The position numbers and the translations under genes were made by a program. Under the pieces are notes generated by a model that was not told where the DNA came from, searched no databases, and saw only the letters and a program-made list of their open reading frames with translations. From Microscillaceae bacterium (GTDB lineage Bacteria > Bacteroidota > Bacteroidia > Cytophagales > Microscillaceae), in contig DMHB01000038.1 in NCBI GenBank assembly GCA_003449595.1, positions 1 through 6,226 on the forward strand: DNA of 6,226 nucleotides, read 5' to 3'. This document shows positions 1-5,847 of this stretch, piece after piece. The stretch's first letter is position 1, and each line of letters begins with the position of its first letter.

Positions 1-535
1 TGTTACAGCATCTAAGCAATTGGCAGATAAATTACAGATAGCCAGTATTTTTGAACCTGCCGCTGTGAAACGCTTTGAGTCAAACCTAAAAAATAAAGAC
101 AGCTTGGTCTATTTGATTGATGAGTCTATCAAATCGGCTGACAAATATCTGAAAGACAACGAGCGCAACACCATCGCCGCGATGGTTTTCACAGGTACTT
201 TTATTGAGGGGTTGTTCATTGCTACAGAAATTGTTGCGACTTACCCAAGCGATTTGCCTGCCGACGTAAAAAATATGGTGCTTATTCCGTTGGTTCGGGT
301 TATTTTGAAGCAAGAGAAACCTTTGGAAGATTTGATCAAGGTATTACAATCTTTAGAAATTGAACCTGATATCAACGATTTAGTAAAAAGTTTGCAAGAC
401 TTACATAAGTTGTATAAAGAACTCAACATTGAAGAAAAAATCCAAAAAAATCAAGGTGATTTGATTCTAACTGATAAAACCATTCAAAGTATTACTAAAA
501 AGGTAAAAGAAATTCGAACCAATATCATCAAATAA
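1..535 (+). CDS. C-terminal part of a conserved Bacteroidota hypothetical protein (probable lipoprotein family), 5' end outside window
   Basis: The reading frame is open from base 2 to the TAA at 533-535, giving about 177 residues. A TTG codon at 20 could be mistaken for a start, but the frame stays open to the left edge with sensible residues (V-T-A-S-K-Q-L-A-D-K), so the gene is truncated by the window. The visible part is mostly alpha-helical and soluble. It has the stretch F-E-P-A-A-V-K-R-F-E followed by a segment with K-D-S-L and a later F-I-E-G-L-F-I-A-T-E, then a lysine/glutamate-rich C-terminus likely to form amphipathic helices. From memory this pattern matches a family of roughly 250-300 residue Bacteroidota proteins that usually begin with a lipoprotein signal peptide. 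That N-terminus cannot be seen here. No catalytic motif is evident and the function is unknown. It appears to be transcribed separately from the next gene, because a terminator-like hairpin follows it. Confidence 0.75.
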   Translation, partial: VTASKQLADKLQIASIFEPAAVKRFESNLKNKDSLVYLIDESIKSADKYLKDNERNTIAAMVFTGTFIEGLFIATEIVATYPSDLPADVKNMVLIPLVRVILKQEKPLEDLIKVLQSLEIEPDINDLVKSLQDLHKLYKELNIEEKIQKNQGDLILTDKTIQSITKKVKEIRTNIIK

Positions 536-579
536 CCTTTGGTTTGTTCCTTTTTATTTGTTTCATAAATAAATATTAG

Positions 580-612
580 AAAGGCATTTGTAGATTTACA
601 AAGTCTTTTTTT
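580..612 (+). terminator. Intrinsic terminator after the first gene
   Basis: A hairpin lies 44 bases after the stop codon at 535. The inner stem is TTTGTA (587-592) with TACAAA (597-602) around a GATT loop. It extends outward through C585-G603, a G584-T604 wobble and AAAG (580-583) with CTTT (605-608), with A586 bulged. That gives about 12 pairs. Seven T residues (606-612) begin in the last arm. The stem is AT-rich, which is normal for this GC content. The geometry fits a Rho-independent terminator for the first gene. Confidence 0.6.
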
Positions 613-621
613 AATTTTAAG

Positions 622-629
622 TACCTTTG
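622..629 (+). promoter_or_regulatory. Bacteroidota-type -7 promoter box ahead of the ABC transporter gene
   Basis: TACCTTTG matches the TAnnTTTG -7 consensus recognised by the primary sigma factor of Bacteroidota. It ends 20 bases before the ATG at 650, so transcription would start near 635 and leave a leader of only about 15 bases. No good -33 TTTG is present at the usual 19-21 base spacing. The nearest candidates are TTTA at 595-598 (spacing 23) and TTTG at 587-590 (spacing 31). No Shine-Dalgarno sequence precedes the ATG, as is common in this phylum. Confidence 0.5.
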
Positions 630-649
630 TTCAAACACCCTTTTAACGC

Positions 650-3600
650 ATGAGCGAACCTGTACTCAAAGCTATTATTCAACTGCTGGCTATGTCGGCA
701 AGTGTGGATGGTGTAATCACCGACGGTGAGCGCAAGGTTACTTTCGATTTTATCGATGACCATATCAACAAAGCCGAAAGTGAGACATTCAAATCTTTGT
801 TTGATGAATACACTGCGGTAGCACTTACTACCGAATTGCAAACCACCAACATAGCCAAAAAAATAAACGCTGAACTTGACCAAAAACAAAAAATGGTGGT
901 GTTGACTCATCTATTTGAGTTAATCAGCGCCGATGGCAATGTACAACAAGAAGAAAGTAGGTTTGTACATCAGTTGGCCAACCAGTTCAATATTGCTCCT
1001 GAAGAATATGAGCTAATTAAATCTTTTGTTGGCAATCAGTTCCACCCCGAAACCAGCCAGCATATGATGATCATAAGCAATCATACCCTCGATGGCTATG
1101 GGCATCACCTTTACAAGCCTGATTTTCAGTCGCGGATTCATATTTTGCGTATTCCGAGTTTAGAAATGTATATGTTGCGCTATTTTGAGGGCGGTTCATC
1201 GGCCACACTCAACAACATTGCCCTCAAAGACAAGCATATTTATACTTTTTCAAATGGTTCGGCTATCCGTAGTGAAAAAATTCAACCCATCTACTACAGC
1301 GATGTAGTCAGTAGGTTTATGGAGGAGTCTGAAAACGCAAAAATCACCTTCGAAGCCCAACACATATACTACACATTTAGCGGTGGTAAAGTAGGTTTGC
1401 GCGATGTGAACATTGCCGAAGAATCGGGCAAACTCATTGGATTAATGGGTGCCAGCGGCTCCGGTAAATCGACTTTGCTCAATGTGCTTAACAGCAATTT
1501 GGTGCCTATTGGGGGCAAAGTGGTTATCAATGGCATTGATATTCACGACCCCGAAGAAAAAGAAAAAATCGAAGGCGTAATCGGATATGTACCCCAAGAT
1601 GACTTGTTGATCGAAGAATTGACTGTTTACCAAAATCTTTACTATGCTGCCAAGCTCAGCTTTAAAGATCACTCCGAAAAACAAATCGATGAGTTGGTAC
1701 TCAAGACACTGAGCAACTTAGGGCTTCTCGAAACCAAAGATTTGCGGGTAGGCAATGCCCTCAAAAAAACCATCAGCGGTGGGCAACGCAAACGCCTCAA
1801 TATTGGGTTGGAATTGCTTCGTGAACCCGGGGTGCTATTCTTGGATGAACCCACTTCCGGGTTATCTTCCAATGATTCTGAAAATATTTTAGACTTGCTC
1901 AAAGAGCTTTCGCTGAAAGGCAAGTTGATTTTTGTGGTCATCCACCAGCCCTCCTCTGACATTTTCAAGATGTTCGATAAGCTCATCATTTTGGACGTAG
2001 GTGGCTACCAAATCTACTATGGCAACCCCATCGAAGCGGTAAATTATTTCCGCAAACAGGCTGATCTGATTAATAGTGGGCGTGGTATATGTGACACTTG
2101 TGGGAACGTAAACCCAGAACAAATTTTCAACATCATCGAAACCAAATTGGTCGATGAGTATGGGCAATATACCGACACTCGCAAAATTTCACCGGTGCAA
2201 TGGCGTAAGCTTTTTGAAGAAAATATAAAAATTCCTGAAGTAGAAACAAGTCAAGAAAAACCTACGAGTAGTCTTTTCTTACCTTCCAAATTCCGCCAGT
2301 TTTGGTTGTTTTCACGGCGCGATTTGACTGCTAAGTTTGCCAATTCACAGTATATGTGGATCAACTTGTTGGAAGCCCCCCTGCTGGCTTTTATTTTATC
2401 ATATATTGTCCGATTTTACCACATTGACCAATCGGTAGATGATGAGGGCTATATTTTTGGCGAGAATATGAATATACCGGCTTATATATTTATGAGCATC
2501 ATTGTATCGCTGTTTATTGGTTTGACAGTCAGTGCAGAAGAAATCATCAAGGATGCCAAAATTTTGAAACGTGAGTCGTTTCTGCATCTTAGCCGTACCA
2601 GTTATTTATTTTCCAAGATTGCTACCTTGTTCAGTTTTTCTGCCATCCAGATGCTCACTTTTGTATTGATTGGTAACTGGATTTTGGGAATAGAATCTAT
2701 GAACTGGCGTTATTGGGCTGTATTATTCTCTACTGCCTGCTTTGCCAACATGCTGGGGCTGAATATTTCGGCTACGTTCAACTCAGTCATCACGATTTAT
2801 ATTTTGATTCCTATTCTGCTGATCCCCCAGTTGGTGCTGGGCGGTATCGCGGTGAAGTTTGATGACATCAACCCCCATTTAGCCTCAGAAAACAAAGTGC
2901 CATTTATCAGTGAACTAATGACGGCGCGCTGGTCTTTTGAAGCATTGGCGGTTACCCAATTCAAAGATAATTTATATGAGCGTCAGTTTTTCGATTTGGA
3001 TCGGCAAATGGCGATGGCTGAATACAAAAAGGTGTACTACATACCGAAACTCGAAACTAAGGTGTCGTTTTTGGCTAATAACCTATCCAAACCCGATAGA
3101 AACATTCAGTTGGCGGTAACCAAAGACATTGACTTATTGGCTAATGAATTGCGCAACGAACAACGCAGCCATCCTGAACTAAGCTTTGCCGGTTTAAAAA
3201 ACTTGAAAGATCGAAAGATTGATGCCAAACTTTTGCAAGACTTACGTCAACATTTAGAAAGCCTTCGCTCTTTATATATCCAAGCATTCAACCAAGCTGA
3301 CAAGCAAAAAAACAGATTGATTGCAGGATTGGTGCGTACCCCTGAAGAAAGAGATACTTATCTGAAAAAAATGCTGCATTATCATAACAGGGGTTTGGAA
3401 GATTTGGTCAAAAACGCAGGAGAAGAAAATAGAATTGTAGAACAAAACGGGAAGTTGATTCAGAAAATCTACTCGATCTATTTGGTGAAAGATAACCCTG
3501 AACATTTTTTTGATTTCAGAAGTCATTTCTTTGCCCCGCAAAAACATTTTGCTGGCCGATATTGGGATACATTTTGGTTCAATATCGCCGCTATTTGGTC

Positions 3601-3703
3601 TATGACGCTGATTCTGTACGCAGCGCTGTATTTTAGATTGTTCCGTGTTATTTTAAATGTGTTCGGCTTTTTCTTTGCCAAGCTTCGCGGAAAAGCGCAA
3701 TAA
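650..3703 (+). CDS. ABCG-type ABC transporter (fused ATPase and permease) with N-terminal TerB-like domain and large periplasmic loop
   Basis: This 1017-residue half-transporter should dimerise in the inner membrane. Residues 1-127 resemble a TerB/DjlA-like helical domain, with acidic D20-G21...E27 and D95-G96...E101-E102 in its two halves. Residues about 137-225 form a beta-rich module, possibly FHA-like, whose fold I cannot confirm. The ATPase follows, with Walker A G-A-S-G-S-G-K-S-T (267-275), Q-loop Q316, signature I-S-G-G-Q (375-379), Walker B V-L-F-L-D-E (395-400) and switch H432. All key residues are intact. A linker carries C481-x-x-C484. Membrane segments are near 571-590, 609-628, 652-678, 688-708, 712-735 and 975-995. 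The ABCG-like A-R-W-S-F-E-A-L lies at 759-766. The loop between segments 5 and 6 (about 737-974) is helical, charged and predicted periplasmic. ATPase-before-permease order is typical of ABCG/ABC-2 exporters. The substrate is unknown. The start is ATG at 650, beside the promoter box, and the gene appears monocistronic. Confidence 0.93.
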   Translation: MSEPVLKAIIQLLAMSASVDGVITDGERKVTFDFIDDHINKAESETFKSLFDEYTAVALTTELQTTNIAKKINAELDQKQKMVVLTHLFELISADGNVQQEESRFVHQLANQFNIAPEEYELIKSFVGNQFHPETSQHMMIISNHTLDGYGHHLYKPDFQSRIHILRIPSLEMYMLRYFEGGSSATLNNIALKDKHIYTFSNGSAIRSEKIQPIYYSDVVSRFMEESENAKITFEAQHIYYTFSGGKVGLRDVNIAEESGKLIGLMGASGSGKSTLLNVLNSNLVPIGGKVVINGIDIHDPEEKEKIEGVIGYVPQDDLLIEELTVYQNLYYAAKLSFKDHSEKQIDELVLKTLSNLGLLETKDLRVGNALKKTISGGQRKRLNIGLELLREPGVLFLDEPTSGLSSNDSENILDLLKELSLKGKLIFVVIHQPSSDIFKMFDKLIILDVGGYQIYYGNPIEAVNYFRKQADLINSGRGICDTCGNVNPEQIFNIIETKLVDEYGQYTDTRKISPVQWRKLFEENIKIPEVETSQEKPTSSLFLPSKFRQFWLFSRRDLTAKFANSQYMWINLLEAPLLAFILSYIVRFYHIDQSVDDEGYIFGENMNIPAYIFMSIIVSLFIGLTVSAEEIIKDAKILKRESFLHLSRTSYLFSKIATLFSFSAIQMLTFVLIGNWILGIESMNWRYWAVLFSTACFANMLGLNISATFNSVITIYILIPILLIPQLVLGGIAVKFDDINPHLASENKVPFISELMTARWSFEALAVTQFKDNLYERQFFDLDRQMAMAEYKKVYYIPKLETKVSFLANNLSKPDRNIQLAVTKDIDLLANELRNEQRSHPELSFAGLKNLKDRKIDAKLLQDLRQHLESLRSLYIQAFNQADKQKNRLIAGLVRTPEERDTYLKKMLHYHNRGLEDLVKNAGEENRIVEQNGKLIQKIYSIYLVKDNPEHFFDFRSHFFAPQKHFAGRYWDTFWFNIAAIWSMTLILYAALYFRLFRVILNVFGFFFAKLRGKAQ

Positions 3704-3755
3704 GAGCTGCCATAAAATTATTTTTATCGAAAATATGTTTTCATTCAAACCGCAC

Positions 3756-3786
3756 AAAGGGAGCTTCAGCTAAGCAAGCCCCCTTT
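3756..3786. terminator. Hairpin between convergent genes, probable bidirectional terminator
   Basis: AAAGGGAGCTT (3756-3766) pairs with AAGCCCCCTTT (3776-3786) over 11 positions with a single A-C mismatch (3762/3780), around a 9-base loop. It sits between the plus-strand stop (3703) and the minus-strand stop (3806), where a shared terminator is expected. No long T-run follows on either strand. Only the TTT closing the stem is present in each direction, so it may act as a structural 3' end or an inefficient terminator. Confidence 0.55.
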
Positions 3787-3805
3787 AGCGGATGAATGGC
3801 TCGGG

Positions 3806-4522
3806 TTAAGGATAAAATACCATCCCAATTTGTGAATAAATGCCATTTAGGTTGAGGGTTGGGAAACCGTCAACTTTGGCTGCCCCATTTCGCCAAGTAG
3901 CCGTAAAATCAGGAATGCTGTAACCTGCCGCAGCATTTAGTCCCCATTTTTTGCCAATTTTCCAATCGGCATTGAGCTGTACCATCGGGTTGGCCTGCCA
4001 ACTGGCTAACTGGTTGCCCCGAGGCGGGTTGCCCCCATAAAGCGTAGCTAAGTTGGTATTGGGAGAGTTTTGAAGCACTAAATAAACAACGCCAACCCCA
4101 ACTGTCGGGTAAAGCCTTACTTTGGCAGTTTGGATAAGGTCATAGCCTAAGGCAAAATGAAACCCAAACCCACGAAATGAACTAGTAAAAACACCATTAT
4201 TGCTGGTGGTAAAGGGTGAAAAGAAGGAAAAAGAAGATAACCCCGACAAACGCTTACCTTCTTTCTGTGTTCTAAAATTCAGGGTGAAACCACCCAGCTC
4301 ATTCGGAAACGAAGGATAACCCAAAGCAAGCGCCTGGGCATTGTAAGCACCAAAATCGATGGTTCGAAAAATAAACCCAAAATAAGAGTTCATTACTATT
4401 TTGGTAGAGTCTTTATCGGGTTTCTGGCGTGCCTCTAACGAGCCAAATGCCACAGCGATGAAGACCAATAAAAGAAAAAATGGCTTGTAATGCATTATAG
4501 AAGATTTTTGATTTGAAAACAT
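3806..4522 (-). CDS. Probable secreted outer-membrane beta-barrel protein, unknown function
   Basis: The product is 238 residues from the ATG at 4522, or 229 from a second ATG at 4495 (M10). M10-H-Y-K-P followed by a hydrophobic core (about 14-27) and S-L-E-A (28-31) forms a convincing Sec signal peptide, with likely cleavage after A31. The mature part is rich in glycine, aromatic residues and short alternating polar/hydrophobic strands. It ends in M-V-F-Y-P, the kind of aromatic-terminated last strand seen in outer-membrane barrels. With about 205 mature residues it would suit an 8-10 stranded barrel. No enzymatic motif was seen and I do not recognise a named family. The longer start is favoured weakly, because AGAGGAG directly precedes it, although only one base separates GGAG from the ATG. 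The shorter start gives the tidier signal peptide. The 170 bases upstream separate it from the upp-linked genes, so it may be its own transcription unit. Confidence 0.75.
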   Translation of the reverse strand: MFSNQKSSIMHYKPFFLLLVFIAVAFGSLEARQKPDKDSTKIVMNSYFGFIFRTIDFGAYNAQALALGYPSFPNELGGFTLNFRTQKEGKRLSGLSSFSFFSPFTTSNNGVFTSSFRGFGFHFALGYDLIQTAKVRLYPTVGVGVVYLVLQNSPNTNLATLYGGNPPRGNQLASWQANPMVQLNADWKIGKKWGLNAAAGYSIPDFTATWRNGAAKVDGFPTLNLNGIYSQIGMVFYP

Positions 4523-4536
4523 ACTCCTCTATAATG
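4493..4536 (-). repeat. 9-bp perfect inverted repeat around the start region of the beta-barrel gene
   Basis: CATTATAGA (4493-4501) and TCTATAATG (4528-4536) are exact reverse complements separated by 26 bases. In the minus-strand mRNA the first arm ends in the AGA of AGAGGAG. The loop contains GGAG and the ATG at 4522, and the second arm contains the alternative ATG at 4495. It could be an RNA hairpin affecting start choice, a DNA operator, or chance in AT-rich sequence. Confidence 0.35.
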
Positions 4537-4676
4537 ATTTTACCTGTCATTATGTTTTAGAAAATGAACTTCGATAAATGACTATAACTCCAAAAAATGG
4601 TTTTTTGCAAGTGTTCTCAAAAGAGGCTTTCTTGGTATCGTCTTGGAGATGAGCAGGATAAGGGGGTGTGTCCAAA

Positions 4677-4699
4677 ACATTGTCTTACTTGTTCAATGT
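4677..4699 (-). terminator. Weak candidate terminator overlapping the stop of the membrane-protein gene
   Basis: On the minus strand ACATTG (4699-4694) pairs with CAATGT (4682-4677) over 6 perfect positions around an 11-base loop, followed by TTTGG. The stop codon TGA (4695-4693) lies partly in the first arm. The stem is short and AT-rich and the T-run is only four long including the last stem base. This is a possible transcript end rather than a firm one. Confidence 0.3.
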
Positions 4700-5148
4700 C
4701 CAGAGAAGTGCATCCCTATATGTGCTAAATAATACAAACCTGCAACCAAAATAATGCTCCAAAATATAGCACTTGCTAGCATATACAGCATAATGCGATA
4801 ATTGTGTTCGCCAAAGGAAGTGGCCAACAGCGTGCCTCCTATGGGTGTCAAAATGATAGGGGTTAGAAAGGCAACCCCAAACATTCCGTACTTCCGCCAA
4901 ACGCGTACTTTCATCCGATTTTGTTTGGTGAATAATCGCTTGGGTTTAGACCATCTTTTCAGTACTTTTTCTTTTAGGTATTGCCCTCCAAAAGTGAAAA
5001 GTGTTACACTGAGCATCATACCTACCACCGTAAGGATAATTGCTTCTGACCAATGCAACCCCAGTGCTAAGCTGGTAACAGGACCAAAGACAAATTTTAA
5101 CATCGTAGGGCCAATCACGGCCACGTATTTTGCAATTATTTGAAACAT
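4693..5148 (-). CDS. Small four-segment integral membrane protein, DedA/small-multidrug-export-like
   Basis: The product is 151 residues starting at ATG 5148, 4 bases after the upp stop. A longer reading from 5280 would overlap upp by 128 bases with an unrelated leading stretch, so the shorter start is preferred. Hydrophobic segments lie at roughly 12-31, 34-54, 88-112 and 118-142. The loop 59-87 is strongly basic (many K and R) and so probably cytoplasmic. The second half, with K-Y-G-M-F-G-V-A followed by T-P-I-I-L-T-P-I-G-G-T, resembles the kYG..G....P.PGTG pattern of the putative small multidrug export / COG2426 and DedA-like families, in which proline- and glycine-rich stretches form re-entrant helices. 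This family link is from pattern memory and is tentative. The substrate is unknown. Tight spacing indicates co-transcription, and perhaps translational coupling, with upp, but a role in uracil uptake is not shown by the sequence. Confidence 0.7.
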   Translation of the reverse strand: MFQIIAKYVAVIGPTMLKFVFGPVTSLALGLHWSEAIILTVVGMMLSVTLFTFGGQYLKEKVLKRWSKPKRLFTKQNRMKVRVWRKYGMFGVAFLTPIILTPIGGTLLATSFGEHNYRIMLYMLASAIFWSIILVAGLYYLAHIGMHFSGH

Positions 5149-5152
5149 CGTA

Positions 5153-5797
5153 TTATAATTTTTCGCCAAAAGCCAAATCACCGGCATCACCCAAGCCGGG
5201 TACAATATAAGAAGATGTATTGAGTTCAGGGTCGATATCGCCAATCCACAATTGCGCTGTTGGCAGGTGTTTGCGCACATAATCTACGCCGGCTTGACTA
5301 CCAATCACGGCGGCTACGTGTAAAACTGCGGGCTTGCCATATTGTAGCAAAGCTTCGTACACCGTAACGATTGACTTGCCTGTAGCCAACATAGGATCGG
5401 TTAGCACGAGCGTTTTACCATCTAAGTCGGGCGAGGTAATATAGCGCTGCACAATTTCAAAAGCTTCTCCGGCTTGGTGTTTCCCCCGGTAAGCCCCAAT
5501 GAAAGCATTTTCGGCGTGCTCCCAATAGGCTAAAAAACCTTGGTGGAAAGGCAACCCTGCACGCAATATAGTTGCCAGCACCAATTGGTTTTGGATTTGG
5601 TCTGTTTGCTTTACACCTAATGGGGTTGGGGTCTCTTGTGGGCTATATTGAAAGGTTTTTGATATTTCATACGCCAAGATTTGCCCTAAATGAAGTAAAT
5701 TTTGCCTAAACAGACTGGGGTGTCGCTGCAAAGAGGTATCGCGCAAGCCTGCCAAAAAATGTGAAGCAATAGAAGGATGTTGGGAAAGTACAAACAC
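5153..5797 (-). CDS. upp: Uracil phosphoribosyltransferase
   Basis: This cytoplasmic enzyme of pyrimidine salvage converts uracil and PRPP to UMP and pyrophosphate. The 214 residues match the usual length of about 208-215. I-L-R-A-G (77-81) is the early conserved motif. T-D-P-M-L-A-T-G (133-140) is the PRPP-binding loop. Y-I-V-P-G-L-G-D-A-G-D (197-207) near the C-terminus is the diagnostic uracil-binding segment, followed by the usual F-G-x-K ending. The residue after the PRPP loop is K141, where the E. coli enzyme has glycine. The start is a GTG at 5797. The frame is closed by TGA only two codons further upstream and no in-frame ATG exists near the N-terminus, while the conserved N-terminal region (V-L-S-x-H-P) begins at once, so GTG is well supported. 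No Shine-Dalgarno sequence precedes it. It follows the DUF4421-like gene by 50 bases and precedes the membrane-protein gene by 4, probably in one operon. Confidence 0.96.
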   Translation of the reverse strand: MFVLSQHPSIASHFLAGLRDTSLQRHPSLFRQNLLHLGQILAYEISKTFQYSPQETPTPLGVKQTDQIQNQLVLATILRAGLPFHQGFLAYWEHAENAFIGAYRGKHQAGEAFEIVQRYITSPDLDGKTLVLTDPMLATGKSIVTVYEALLQYGKPAVLHVAAVIGSQAGVDYVRKHLPTAQLWIGDIDPELNTSSYIVPGLGDAGDLAFGEKL

Positions 5798-5847
5798 AAT
5801 AAATCAGATTTAGAAAAAGGTTGAATTAACAATTTAGCAAAAACTGT

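Noticed and set aside
532..545. AACC-TTT-GGTT hairpin right after the first stop codon
   Set aside because: The stem is only 4 bp with no extension. The stronger hairpin at 580-612 is the better terminator.
617..910. Minus-strand open frame of 97 codons opposite the transporter N-terminus
   Set aside because: It is antisense to the TerB-like domain, covers the promoter region, and has no domain signature.
1442..2167. Three overlapping minus-strand open frames opposite the ATPase domain
   Set aside because: The plus strand here encodes every canonical ABC motif without interruption, so these are shadows of that gene.
4591..4607. CAAAAAA-TGG-TTTTTTG palindrome in the gap upstream of the beta-barrel gene
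   Set aside because: The stem is almost entirely A-T pairs with a 3-base loop and lies 86 bases from the nearest upstream stop. It is too weak to call a terminator or an operator.
4685..4900. Minus-strand open frame of 71 codons
   Set aside because: It is an alternative frame inside the membrane-protein gene with no family resemblance.
4802..5143. Plus-strand open frame of 113 codons
   Set aside because: It lies wholly antisense to the membrane-protein gene, which has a coherent hydrophobic pattern. Its own translation has no recognisable domain or start signal.
5149..5280. N-terminal extension of the membrane protein from an ATG at 5280
   Set aside because: It overlaps upp coding sequence by 128 bases on the same strand and adds an unrelated stretch. 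The ATG at 5148, just after the upp stop, gives a standard membrane-protein start.
5798..5847. Possible promoter ahead of upp
   Set aside because: No TAnnTTTG box was found on the minus strand in this 50-base gap, so an operon with the upstream gene is the simpler reading.
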